DNA of 28,699 bases from Gryganskiella cystojenkinii (GCA_015852425.1 JAAAIG010000420.1:1-28699); one strand, 5' to 3'. Positions 1 through 9,845 are shown, numbered from the stretch's first letter. A program made the numbers and translations. The notes: generated by a model not told the origin, from the letters alone.

Positions 1-2544
1 TTTTTTTTTTTTGTCTTTTTTATCTAGAATGAACCTGTGAAAAAACATGATGATCGTGCGCGGAACGATGTTCTTTTTCCTGGAAGAAGAATCTTCCGAC
101 TTCCTTTTTTCACAGTTCCTCGAGCGGTTCCACGGCACTGACGCATTGTGTTACTGTTTAATGCTTCTAAAAAATAGATCGTACATCGTCAAAGAGAGAC
201 TGTCGTTGTTCATGATGATCGTACCATTGATGGTCATGATGTGGTGTACCTCCGCGCTTCTGATATGGGGTCTGATTCCTAACCTTGATTTCGTAAGGAC
301 ACGTCTAGATATCTTCTGGATAGCGGTAGGAGTCGATACAATTCTAACACTATTTTTTTGTCGACTTCCCCCCCCTCCCTCTTAGATCGAGGCAATGATC
401 ATCGCAGCATGTGTTACACCCACAGATCCGGTCTTGTCCAACTCTGTTGTCAAGGGTCGTTTCGCCGAAAAGCATGTTCCACCTCGTATCCGGTACTTGT
501 TATCTGCAGAGTCTGGTATCAACGACGGTATGGGCTTGCCTTTTCTCTTCTTGGGTCTCTACCTCCTGCGCGAGGAAACCACAGGACAGGCGATCGCGAA
601 ATGGTTTTACCTGGTTTGGGCATATCAGATCCTGCTCAGCATCGTCATTGGAGGCGTGATCGGTGCCGCGGCTCGAAAGCTTGTCAAGGGAGCCAAGAGC
701 AGGTACACACACAAACACACACGCATGCCTGACTTGTACGATTTCTGTGATTTTGTCTTTATTTTTTTGGCCAGGAATCTGACAAATTTTATTTTGATTT
801 TGGTTTTCAATGTCCCCTCCCCCTTCCTTAGAAACTTGATTGATAAGGAGTCTTTCCTTGTGTTCTCGATTGCGTTGGCTTTGGCTGTTGCAGGAATCGT
901 CAGTATCCTTGCTTCAGATGACCTGTTGGCCTGCTTTATTGCCGGAAACGTCTTCGCGTGGGAGTATGAGCCAATTTTGGATCAGCGGCAATACATGACT
1001 GATGAAAAATGCCCAAGATTTTCAGGAATATTGACACTTTTTTTAATTCCTCTTATGTTCCTGCGTCAAATAGCGACTGGTTCTCGAACGAGATCGCAGA
1101 AGCACATATTCAGGAAATTATCGATATGTTGCTCAACTTGGCTTGTTTCGTCTACATTGGCGCCTCAATCCCATTCTCGAGCTTTAGTGACTCCGCCTTA
1201 GGATTATCCGTCTGGCGTTTGATCGTCTTGGCGATTGCTGTTTTGATGCTTCGTCGGTTACCGTTTGTGGTAGCGATGAAGCCCGTGATTCCAGCACTGA
1301 CAAGCTATCGTGAGGCTGCCTTTGCAGGTTGGTTTGGACCAATCGGTGTTGGTGCCGTCTTCTTCTCCAAGGTAACCGCAGCGATGACCCATCCGGAACA
1401 CATTGGTGAAGACGCTCATAATGCGGATCGATTGAACCGCGTCCGGGCTGTGATTTTCCCTGTAGTCATGTTCCTCGTGTTTTCGTCCGTCCTGATTCAT
1501 GGTGTCACGGTGCCATTGCTTCATCTGCAGTACAAGTACACGCGCACCTGGTCCAGAAAGCGTGAGGACAGCAACCACGCAGTTACGCGTTTGCCTCATA
1601 TCAACATTGGTGACGAGATTGTCCTGCGACCACCGACCATTAGTGGTTCCAGTGTTCATGGCGACGGCGATGGCGAACAACGGACGATTGGATACGATAA
1701 CCAGCGATCGATCGGATACGATAACCAACGGTCTGTCGGCTTTGATAACCAGCGGTCGATTGGTTATGACCATCAACGGTCTGTGAACCAACGGTCATAT
1801 GGCTACGGAGGCAACAGTGTTCCCTACGGTGGGTTCGGTATTGCCGGTGTTCCGGATCTGAGCAAGCCTGCACATAATAATCAGAGCACAGTTAGGACCT
1901 TGCAGGATGTCGTCAAGGAAATGAAGGAAGCTTCCAGGGGCGCTGCCGCCAACAGGGACCTGATCACTGCCAACAATAATAATAATACCAGTGGCAGCGG
2001 CAGTGGTAGTAGCAACACCAACAATCTGGAGACCATTCAGCCCAGCACAAGCATAAGCTTTGATCTTCCTAGAAAGGAGGATGACCGGCCTGGATCAAGA
2101 ACCAATTCCAACACTTCAAAGGAGAGTGCTCAAGAAATTGCAGAATCCATGAAGGAAAATCACCCAGCGATGCATTCGATGAACCCTCATCTTCGATCCG
2201 ATTCACCGTCTGGCAGCAGCTCAGGAGGCTCTGAAGGAGCAGGGTCGTCCAGTCTTAGGCCGCCACCCCATACTCATCAATCACCCACAGGATCGGTGAC
2301 AAGGGTGCATGAGGTCGAACGAGAGGAGGACAATGGTGTTGTCCGGGTGGTGAGCCACGATATCGAGGAAAAGGACCGTGTCAGGGTCGTACAAGATATC
2401 GAGATGGGAGAAGGTGTGGGCAGTCATCATCGAGGTAGCAGTAGCAACAGCCTTCAGCGACCTGGTGCAGCTCCGTCTTCCTCACGAGGCGCGTTTCACT
2501 TGAGCAACCTGTTCAAGCACGAGGACAAGGACTCGAGGAAGTAA
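1..2544 (+). CDS. Na+/H+ antiporter, Nha1/Sod2-like, 5' truncated
   Basis: A plasma-membrane cation/proton antiporter that would export Na+ (or K+) in exchange for H+. The 5' part lies before the window. Visible exons are 178-292, 386-702, 832-963 and 1074-2544 (stop TAA). The joins are phase-consistent: ..IPNLDF/IEAM.., ..KSR/NLIDKES.. and ..FAW-D/DWFSNE... The last matches the conserved fungal G-N-x-F-x-W-D block. Family signatures are ACVTPTDPVLSNSV, the S-G-I-N-D-G motif and the LLNLACFVYIGA helix. About 677 residues are visible. The membrane part ends near 1540 and is followed by a hydrophilic tail of about 330 residues, as in fungal Nha1, rich in Ser, Gly and Asn and holding four 8-residue repeats (1690-1785). 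Bases 1-177 contain no exon I could place; they look like intron with a T-rich start. Family assignment is firm; the exact transport substrate is inferred. Confidence 0.88.
1690..1785 (+). repeat. Four 24-bp tandem units in the antiporter tail
   Basis: Units at 1690-1713, 1714-1737, 1738-1761 and 1762-1785 encode [IV/G] G-[YF]-D-[NH]-Q-R-S-[IV], with a fifth partial unit (NQRSYGYG) after. Changes between units are mostly synonymous or conservative, so the protein pattern is kept. Confidence 0.85.
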
Positions 2545-2946
2545 ACTGCAACAATTTATTTTAGCTATTTCCTACACACAAAAAAAAGTATAATATTATT
2601 CCCATTGCATATGTTACTCCTCATCCTTTGAGGAAAATGAACCTGATGGTGCGGCGCGACTACTTTCTTTTTAAAATTTTATTCGACATTGAGATTATTA
2701 ATACTCTTTGCATGTGCAAAGAAAAACACCGAGCCAGCGCAGCAAGAAATGTGGGTATTTTTTCGGTCTGTTGAACGATTCGAACGATCATCGCGTAGTT
2801 GTTGTTGGTGCTGTTGTTTTTGATGCTGTTGCTTCGTGTCTGCGTTTCGGCATTGTCTCGTTTTGACATTTGTATTGTAACGCGAAGCGAAGACAGAGTT
2901 TGTCTCTCTCACACACTCGTAGAAAAGGTATGGGATATCCAAATAG

Positions 2947-2998
2947 GGATCCCCGGTGGGGATCCTTGATTAACCTTGATTCGGCAAAATTTCGTCCG
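2947..2998. promoter_or_regulatory. Candidate zinc-cluster regulator sites upstream of thiolase
   Basis: Three elements sit within 52 bp. A perfect inverted repeat GGATCCCC-GGT-GGGGATCC lies at 2947-2965. A direct repeat CCTTGATT-AA-CCTTGATT lies at 2964-2981. A CGG-N11-CCG site lies at 2982-2998. CGG half-sites spaced this way are typical of Zn2Cys6 fungal activators (Gal4 uses N11; yeast oleate response elements use longer spacing). That a fatty-acid regulator binds here is inference only. Confidence 0.35.
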
Positions 2999-3024
2999 GA
3001 TACCTGTGTGACTGTTGAGGATGA

Positions 3025-3054
3025 CCAATGCGGTCAAAGGGCTGTCATAAAAAG
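3025..3054 (+). promoter_or_regulatory. CCAAT and TATA-like boxes of the thiolase gene
   Basis: CCAAT lies at 3025-3029 and CATAAAAAG at 3046-3054, about 190 bp before the start codon and followed by a pyrimidine-rich tract. Order and spacing fit a fungal core promoter. The start of transcription cannot be read from sequence. Confidence 0.4.
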
Positions 3055-3241
3055 GGAGAGGGGAAGGTTTTTTTTTCGCTATCTTTTTTTTCTTCTCTTC
3101 AACCCATTTCGCAATTCACACAGACACTCCTCTCTTCAGCTTCTTTTTTATTTGTTCAAGTTTCAACCCCACTCTTCTCTTCCAGAACAACAAAAAGTAC
3201 ACAAGCACGCACGCACGCACGCACACACACTAAAAAAAAAA

Positions 3242-4840
3242 ATGGCCGCCAGCCGTCTTACCCAGATTTCGTCCCACCTGCGTGTGGGGCAGACAGGCGC
3301 TTCGCACTCTGAGATCCCAACCAAGATCGGTGTCAAGTCTCCCGACGATGTTGTCATTGTCAATGCTGTTCGTACAGCCATGACCCGAGGCAAGAAGGGT
3401 GGCTTCAAGGACACTGTTCCGTAAGTTGTCTTTTGAAGGTTAAAACATACCATGTGTGGGAAAAAACAAGCTCAATTGCGGATCTTGAATGCAAATATGG
3501 TCAATGCGGGGAGCAGTTTTACTCTTTCCTTCTCAAAACCTCGTTTTTTTTTTCTTTCGTCTTGCTGACTTGTAATTAATCTTGTAAAATTTTCTCGCTA
3601 TTTTAGAGAGGACCTCCTGGCGGCAGTCTTGATCGCCATCAAGGACAGAACCAAGATTGATCCCTCGATCGTCAACGACATCTGTGTCGGAACCGTTCTC
3701 CAGGCTGCGGGAGGTGCGACCGTCTCCAGAATGGCAGCGCTCTATGCCGGCTACCCCGAAACGACCTCGCTCTACACCACCAACCGTCAATGCTCTTCAG
3801 GATTACAGGCGGTCGTCAATATTGCGACTCAGATCCAGACTGGATTGATCGATATCGGTATCGGTGCCGGTGTCGAATCCATGACCATGGGATACGGTCC
3901 CTCTGCCATGGCCGGTCAGGTCTCGGAAAAGATTCCCGCGGCCAGTCAGTCGGCCGCTGATTGCCAGATGCCCATGGGGTAAGTGGCTGAAAAAGAAAAA
4001 AGAAACAATCAAGGAGGTCTTTACACTGTGGTTGTTTTTTTATATACTCCTGGAAAAACAGATAAAAGAAGCCACTGGGATCTGACATTTTATACTTTCC
4101 TGGAACTTGATCATAGACAAACCTCAGAGAATGTATCCTCGGATTTCAACATTGATCGCAAGAGACAGGACGCTTTTGCTGCGCTTTCGTTCCAAAAGGC
4201 CTCTCGAGCTCAGAAGGAGGGAAAGTTTGTCAGTGAGATCGTCCCAGTCAAGACCAAGATTGTCGACCCCAAGGACGACTCTGTCCACGAGATCACGGTC
4301 TCAAAGGACGATGGTATTCGCGATGACACCACAGAGGAATCCCTGTCCAAGTTGCGTCCGGCCTTTGGCGGTCTCACGACTGCCGGTACCTCCTCTCAAG
4401 TCTCGGATGGTGCCGCTGCCGTGTTGTTGATGAAGCGCAAGACTGCTCATCGTCTGGGACTGCCCATCTTGGGCAAGTATATAACCTCGGCCGTTATTGG
4501 TTGCCCGCCTCGTATCATGGGTGTCGGTCCCGCCTATGCTATCCCTGCCGTCGTTAAGAAGGCTGGCATCGAGATCAAGGATATTGATATTATCGAGTTG
4601 AACGAGGCCTTTGCCTCTCAGGCCGTGTACGTTATCGAAAAGCTCGGATTGGATCTCAAGAAGGTTAACCCGGTCGGAGGAGCGATTGCGATGGGTCATC
4701 CTCTCGGTTGCACAGGTGCTCGACAGATTGCGACCTTGTTCCCAGAGATGAAGCGTCAGCACGCCAAGATTGGTTGCACGACCATGTGTATCGGTACTGG
4801 TATGGGCATGGCCGCCCTTTGGGAGAACGAGCAGGCGTAA
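3242..4840 (+). CDS. Peroxisomal 3-ketoacyl-CoA thiolase
   Basis: Catalyses the last, thiolytic step of fatty-acid beta-oxidation, giving acetyl-CoA and a chain-shortened acyl-CoA. Exons 3242-3420, 3607-3978 and 4117-4840 give 424 residues, the usual family length. Donors are GTAAGT-like, and the second junction gives G-Q-T-S-E-N, a conserved thiolase segment. The N-terminus carries RLTQISSHL, a perfect PTS2 signal (R-L-x5-H-L), placing it in the peroxisome via Pex7-type import. Catalytic residues are visible: nucleophile C122 in NRQCSSG, H378 in the GHPLG motif of NPVGGAIAMGHPLG, and C408 in TMCIGTGMG. LNEAFASQ is also present. Yeast POT1/FOX3 is the likely functional counterpart. The ATG is the first after the CT-rich leader and begins the PTS2. 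Confidence 0.96.
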
Positions 4841-5013
4841 TTTTGATCCGACTACCTCTCGAGGACCTCTTGTGTCTATGGTCCGTGGATCTACGCTACC
4901 TATGTTTCTCTTTTCATTTTGTACAAACGTCCCCCCCAATATTCACCCTTCTTACTTTCTTTCTGCTATTCATACCTCCTTGTCACATAGTTCTGTATTC
5001 GCAAACAAAGAAG

Positions 5014-5019
5014 AATAAA
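5014..5019 (+). terminator. Poly(A) signal AATAAA of the thiolase gene
   Basis: A canonical AATAAA lies about 175 bp past the thiolase stop, in an AT-rich stretch, in the 296-bp gap before the convergent ligase gene ends. Confidence 0.45.
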
Positions 5020-5136
5020 AATGAATAATTATAAATCCCTCTCCCACGTAAAGTAATGAAGCGACCATTTGTGGTTATGCTGTGATACTCTTTTGTGAAA
5101 AAGACTAACGCTATTTAATTGAGGCATGTGTGGCAA

Positions 5137-8100
5137 CTAACTGTACAGGATTTGATTGGCGACTTGTTCCTTGGTACCCCACCGCTCCTCCCCAGCAATG
5201 AAATCCGGTCGGACGACCTTGCATCGGGTCAACAACCGATCTCCTTGGTCGATTCGGAAATAGAGTCCCTCAACTCGCGTACCTGACCTAGCCGGCGCTG
5301 ACTCCTCTCCTTCCTCTCCCTCAGACTGCTTGGTCTCGGGTCGCATGAGCGTCGATCGACTGTGCAACTTTTTCAGACTCCAGAGCAACGTCTTTTCAAT
5401 ATCGCCGTAGATCTCCTTTGGGATTTCCAAGATCGGGTTCTGGACAAGCGTGGTCTGACCGATCGCCTTCTGGAAGAGCTTTCTCGAAACAAAGGTACCA
5501 GTCTTGACATCAAAGAGATCGAACGGGATAAACCAGGAGTTGAGGCCTGTGTATTGGACCGAGTGTTTCGCATAGAGCCATTCACCATAAAGGACATAGG
5601 GCGCCATACCATCCTGCAGGACCTTGTCCTCATCTACGTATTCGTTCTCTTCCTCATCTTCCCATTCCCCGTCGCCATCTTCGGTCTCGATGGCCTGCTC
5701 GTCTGATGATCCCTCTTCTTCATCGTCGTCATCGTCGTCCTCTTCCGCACCGGCAATGTCGTCAGAACCGAAACCATCCTTCTTGGTCCTTCTCGTTGCT
5801 CCGTACCGCCAACGGCCCCCGCAGAGCCAAAGAATATCCTCTCGATGATTCTCCAGCCAACTGTTTAGCTTCTTGAACTGCCAATGATCATCTGGATGCA
5901 CGAAATGGTTCCGGTTCTGGACACGGATCTTTGGTGGCGGGACTGCAGTCGTGTTGGCGTCCGTACCGAAACCCATCATACCCTTGAAATGCAAGACACT
6001 GAAACCGATATTGGCTCCATCCATCTTTTCCTCGACCGTCAAGACTTGATGACTCTTGGGGTTAAATACTTGTTTGATCGCCGAGGCCGGTAACAACAAA
6101 TCCGAACGGCTGATGGCCGCACTCCTGCCGCCTTTACCATCCGTAGTAGCTGCATACTCGAGATCTGGCGCTGGCAAGGAACGACCGGTCTCTTGTTTCC
6201 AACTGTCCAGGATAGTTAGAGGATCATACAGATGCGGCGTCCGGGGGAACTTTTGAAGAGGTCGTTCATATGTCGAAAGTTGAGGCGCAAAAGAGACACC
6301 CTTGGATGAGGTGGAACCTTTCCCTGGAGTTGCACCTGGGCTTGTTGTCAACGATGATGATGTAGGCGCTGACGAATCCGAGTTGACGGCGCCGTTCCAG
6401 CTGCCTTTGGCGGGCTTCTTGACGGCAGGTCTTTGACCTGTGAGAGCAGCGAATTGAAGGGCTTTGGTGATCGACAGTGTTGAGGGAGGTGCTGGCTCTG
6501 GTTCGGGCATCTTCTCAGGGGTTGCAACTCCTCCGTCACCGGCATCCACGTCAGAACCCTCCTCAAGTTCGTCTTCGCTGCCCTCTGACTCTTCATCCTC
6601 GTCTTCTGATTCTTCCTCGTCTTCCTCATCAGACTCTTCCTCCACACTGGCCATGCCTCCGGAAGGTGGTAACTTGGAGCTTGGGGTTCCTGATCCGGAT
6701 TCGAACGCGCCTGCTCCAGATCCATTGTTTTTTCTCTGCAAAACCCGAGCAGGTATGAACGCCGGCCGAGCCTTGATCGGCGTTGCAGCTCCACCGGTTC
6801 CTGCACCGGCAGGTTTCAAAGATCCAGGGATCGCCTGAGCGAACGTCCTGAACATCTCCAACAACTGATCACTTCCATCGTCGTCACCGACTTCGACCAG
6901 GGTCTTACACCAACTGTTTTCCTTGGCCAGGTTGGGGAACTCGAACCCCTTGGCGAAACTGCGAACAACCTTAGATCCTAACCCGGCGGCGACCGTTGGG
7001 TGATTCTCGCGAGCGTCAACACGCTCGATACATGTCTCGACTCCAAGAGAGAACCAGACCATGGCAACCTCATCGGGTTGGAAAGCCACCTCGTACCACT
7101 CCCTGCGTTCGGCCATCGTGGGGTTACACCGGTCGATAAAGACAGTCATCGGTAAAGCCTTCTTGGGTCCTCTTGCTGCCAGTGCTTGCTGTTGATGTCT
7201 CATGCTCTGCGCCAGCAAACGTTCACAGACGGCTCGAGATCCTAGTTCGTCTTGAGAGATGCGGACGAAATGTTCTGGGTATTCTTGTAGGAGTGTCGTT
7301 ACTAGCTGACTCTTGCCACTGCCGGGGAGGCCTGTCAAGACGACCAGCTTCGGTGGTGTCTCCAAGGGTGCTCCTGTGATTGCAAACGACGGTCGTTCCT
7401 TCGAGTTCTTGCCATTGTGGCCGCCTCCCTTCTTGGATTTTTGTCCTCGTTGAAGTTGACGGGCTCGGATGTTGTGCTGGACGACAAGATGGTGTTGATG
7501 ATGCGACCCTTTGTTGCTGCCGGGAAGACGAATAATCTTGTCAGCTGGTGGCGGGACAAAAGTCCTTGGTGGCTCTTGAGGCATCTGTTTGCCCTTCTTG
7601 CCCTTCTTGCCAGATTTTCGGCCGCGATCGTCATCTGAAAAGTCGTCGTCACTGTTCTCTCCATGCAAATTCGGTTGTTGCGGTTTTGAAGAAGTACTGA
7701 TCTTGTTGCTGCTCTTTTTGCCCTTGGGACGATCAGAGGATCCAGTTGCTGGCTTGGAGGTAGTGGCCAAGTTGTCATTTGTAGCTTCTTGCGATTCGGA
7801 AGAGGTCATAGAGATGGATTGAGACGCCGACTTTGCTTTCGCTGCAGCCCTCATAGACGATCGTTTCCAGAGCCAATCGCCATAGGCCTTAACGGCCTTT
7901 TCTTGCTCTGTGGTCTCAATACTTCCAGGTCGCAGATCCCTCAAGTGCGCCATCGCATCCTTGGCAGGCATCATGGGTTCATAACGGTTCAAGCATTGGC
8001 GTGCTTTGGCCGCAACAATAATTCCTGGTAAATCGAACTCCAAGGGTTCCTCTTCATCCTCATAGTTCTCGTCGTCATCCCCGTCTGCAGAAGCAGACAA

Positions 8101-9279
8101 ACAGGTATCTGGAAGACTGGTCGCGGCAGAATCGCGATCGCCAAGTCCCTTCCGGAACTGATCTAAATCAAAAGGATGGATGTTTCCTTGACGGATACAT
8201 TCGCGACAGTAGCCACGGCGCTCATGACCGACGAGTCCAAAACGGATCAAATGTGCCGCCAACACAATGCCAGCGCGACCTTTCCCACCGCCACAGTGAA
8301 TGAGTGTCGCTCGCTTATGGTCAAACATGGGTTCTTTGCTATTGTTGTTGTTGTCGTCGTCATTACCATCTCCCACCAAGTTTCCTGTCCGGACACACCA
8401 ACCCATGATGACCTCGAAGACCTCTGGGAACGTGGGAGCTTTCCTGTTCTCGATGGGGACATAGGCGTTTCGGATCCGTTTTGGTTCTTGACTCTTGGTA
8501 TGGAACCATGCGGGTGAGAGCGGAGACTCCTTCATGAGTGTGATGATGAGCCGAAATCCCGCCTGACTGAACGCGTCAATATCCTGTTCGTTTCTAGGGA
8601 CAGAGGATCCAGCGACTGTACAGGAACTCGAGTTGAGAAAGGAAAAGAACCGGGGAAGACTGTGCGGTGTTTGTTTTTGAGGCAAGATGGTCTGCCAGGA
8701 GGCACGGGTCGCCTCATTACCTAGGATCCCCGTCTGTTGGACTTGAATCTGACGATCGTAAGCCAATTGCTCCTGTGGTTCGAGTTGTTCCTCCATCGGT
8801 CGACGCGCGAGTTCTGTCGAGGTGGTGAGGACGATGGCGAGGAGATTGTGATAGGTTTGCTTTTGAGTGTCTGTTAGGGAGGCAAAGAACCGTTGCGGTG
8901 GACCCATGGAGGTGAGGGTGTCTTGTCCTGAGGGGAGGATATCGATCCGGACATTGATATGACGGGCGAGGTAACAGAGCGCGGTGACGACATGGGTTTG
9001 AAATGGTGTGATTGTTTCGGGATTGATCCTGAGGTGTGGAGTCGAGGGAAAGACGAGTTCGATGGGGTCCTCGGATTGAACGTCGAGTCCAAGTTCTTGT
9101 TCCAGGTCAAGTGCGATTGCTATCGCCTGAGCAGAGGAAGAAGAGTCTTCAGAGTCGGTTCGGGGATCGAGAACCGCAGCCCAGAAGAGAACTCCGGATT
9201 CGAAAAAATCTGCGTCCTTGAATGCTGCTGCGACCCTGGCGAGGATCAAGTCCATAGGGAGGTTCTCGGTGTCGTCCAT
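5137..9279 (-). CDS. Phosphatase-kinase-RNA ligase fusion, putative RNA repair enzyme
   Basis: A single open frame of 1380 residues with no intron needed. Three catalytic modules are visible. (1) Residues about 205-400: a DSP/PTP-type Cys-phosphatase with HCGGGKGRAG at 328-337, that is C329-x5-R335. (2) Residues about 640-840: a P-loop nucleotide/polynucleotide kinase with GLPGSGKS at 650-657 (K656), FIDRCNP around D716, and a C-terminal R-x-x-HPT-type segment. (3) Residues about 1040-1375: a nucleotidyltransferase RNA ligase with EKMDG (adenylated lysine K1085), GEWLYAKHS around E1233, an FDLFD segment, VEGLYFR around E1337 and KVVRPDF (K1354). The ligase motifs look closest to the Rnl5/Deinococcus-type family. 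Basic and acidic disordered linkers separate the modules. The first ~200 residues are unassigned. Expected chemistry is 5' phosphorylation, phosphate trimming and strand sealing; substrates are inference. The ATG at 9279 is the first in frame. Confidence 0.85.
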   Translation of the reverse strand: MDDTENLPMDLILARVAAAFKDADFFESGVLFWAAVLDPRTDSEDSSSSAQAIAIALDLEQELGLDVQSEDPIELVFPSTPHLRINPETITPFQTHVVTALCYLARHINVRIDILPSGQDTLTSMGPPQRFFASLTDTQKQTYHNLLAIVLTTSTELARRPMEEQLEPQEQLAYDRQIQVQQTGILGNEATRASWQTILPQKQTPHSLPRFFSFLNSSSCTVAGSSVPRNEQDIDAFSQAGFRLIITLMKESPLSPAWFHTKSQEPKRIRNAYVPIENRKAPTFPEVFEVIMGWCVRTGNLVGDGNDDDNNNNSKEPMFDHKRATLIHCGGGKGRAGIVLAAHLIRFGLVGHERRGYCRECIRQGNIHPFDLDQFRKGLGDRDSAATSLPDTCLSASADGDDDENYEDEEEPLEFDLPGIIVAAKARQCLNRYEPMMPAKDAMAHLRDLRPGSIETTEQEKAVKAYGDWLWKRSSMRAAAKAKSASQSISMTSSESQEATNDNLATTSKPATGSSDRPKGKKSSNKISTSSKPQQPNLHGENSDDDFSDDDRGRKSGKKGKKGKQMPQEPPRTFVPPPADKIIRLPGSNKGSHHQHHLVVQHNIRARQLQRGQKSKKGGGHNGKNSKERPSFAITGAPLETPPKLVVLTGLPGSGKSQLVTTLLQEYPEHFVRISQDELGSRAVCERLLAQSMRHQQQALAARGPKKALPMTVFIDRCNPTMAERREWYEVAFQPDEVAMVWFSLGVETCIERVDARENHPTVAAGLGSKVVRSFAKGFEFPNLAKENSWCKTLVEVGDDDGSDQLLEMFRTFAQAIPGSLKPAGAGTGGAATPIKARPAFIPARVLQRKNNGSGAGAFESGSGTPSSKLPPSGGMASVEEESDEEDEEESEDEDEESEGSEDELEEGSDVDAGDGGVATPEKMPEPEPAPPSTLSITKALQFAALTGQRPAVKKPAKGSWNGAVNSDSSAPTSSSLTTSPGATPGKGSTSSKGVSFAPQLSTYERPLQKFPRTPHLYDPLTILDSWKQETGRSLPAPDLEYAATTDGKGGRSAAISRSDLLLPASAIKQVFNPKSHQVLTVEEKMDGANIGFSVLHFKGMMGFGTDANTTAVPPPKIRVQNRNHFVHPDDHWQFKKLNSWLENHREDILWLCGGRWRYGATRRTKKDGFGSDDIAGAEEDDDDDDEEEGSSDEQAIETEDGDGEWEDEEENEYVDEDKVLQDGMAPYVLYGEWLYAKHSVQYTGLNSWFIPFDLFDVKTGTFVSRKLFQKAIGQTTLVQNPILEIPKEIYGDIEKTLLWSLKKLHSRSTLMRPETKQSEGEEGEESAPARSGTRVEGLYFRIDQGDRLLTRCKVVRPDFIAGEERWGTKEQVANQILYS
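5630..5757 (-). other. Acidic insert inside the ligase domain
   Basis: Encodes a run of Asp, Glu and Ser (residues about 1175-1217) between the KxDG motif and the GEW motif. It is probably a disordered surface loop. The opposite strand reads as poly-Ser, which explains the open frame there. Confidence 0.7.
6545..6655 (-). other. Acidic linker between kinase and ligase domains
   Basis: Encodes about 35 residues that are almost all Glu, Asp and Ser (residues about 875-911), with many S-D/E casein-kinase-2-type sites. It separates kinase from ligase and should be unstructured. Confidence 0.7.
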
Positions 9280-9845
9280 ATGAGATGGAGATGGAGGGGG
9301 GGTGGGTATTTTACTCTTTTTTCTTTCTTCCGTGTGTGCTTGTGTATAAAAGCTGTTCTAGAACAGATAAGAAGAATAAGACCGCATGATGGCACGATGG
9401 TGAGTTTTGTTGTAAGCGTGTGATATCGAACAGTGCTCAACACACACGCACGGACGAGACACTGGATGAAACGAATGCAAAAAAAAAAAGACGATCAACG
9501 TTTCTCGTATTACATTTGGTAAGGTTGGATGCGAGTATAGGTGCAAGTGAAAAGAAAGTGAAGGGCGTGCTTTCTTTAGACGCGACAAGAAGAAGTAGAG
9601 GCCAAGGGAGAGTGATGGGAATGAGCAAAAAGACGATGAGAGTAAGAAAGAGTCCATCTCGACAAAAAAAAAAAAAAAGAAGAGCGATCTTCTTTCGTCG
9701 CAGTCACACCATGAAGCAAAGAGCGAAGCATGGCTCTTTATTCGTCATTCTTCTCGTCTCTAGCCATCTGTCTGTTCATTCACTCCATCCAACCCCTCCA
9801 TTCCTTCTCATTATTTTTTCAATCACATTACCCAAACCGCACAGA
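9280..9845. promoter_or_regulatory. Divergent intergenic region with TATA box
   Basis: It lies between the ligase gene (minus) and the 9846 gene (plus), so it must serve both. TATAAAA lies at 9345-9351, reading toward the plus-strand gene about 500 bp ahead of its ATG. A-tracts lie at 9479-9489 and 9664-9678. The open frame that runs through it in phase with the 9846 gene is Lys/Arg/Ser-rich and does not look coding, so I placed the start at 9846. Confidence 0.4.

Larger units (their letters stand above)
2545..3241. other. Intergenic: antiporter 3' region and thiolase upstream region
   Basis: No gene is visible. The first part is AT-rich antiporter 3' flank. The second half holds the thiolase promoter elements listed separately, then a strongly CT-rich leader (about 3067-3180) and a short CACG/CACA repeat (about 3205-3230) just before the start codon. 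Short minus-strand open frames in 2660-2942 look like low-complexity read-through of CAA/GTT repeats. Confidence 0.6.

Noticed and set aside
47..177. Coding exon for the antiporter before 178
   Set aside because: The frame is open but its sequence (FFFLEEESSDFLFS..) does not match the helix expected there, and no donor fits.
1258..1791. 177-residue minus-strand frame
   Set aside because: It overlaps the antiporter's conserved membrane part and the antisense of its 24-bp repeat.
7335..7778. Basic minus-strand frame inside the fusion gene
   Set aside because: Out-of-phase shadow of the Lys/Gly-rich linker between phosphatase and kinase.
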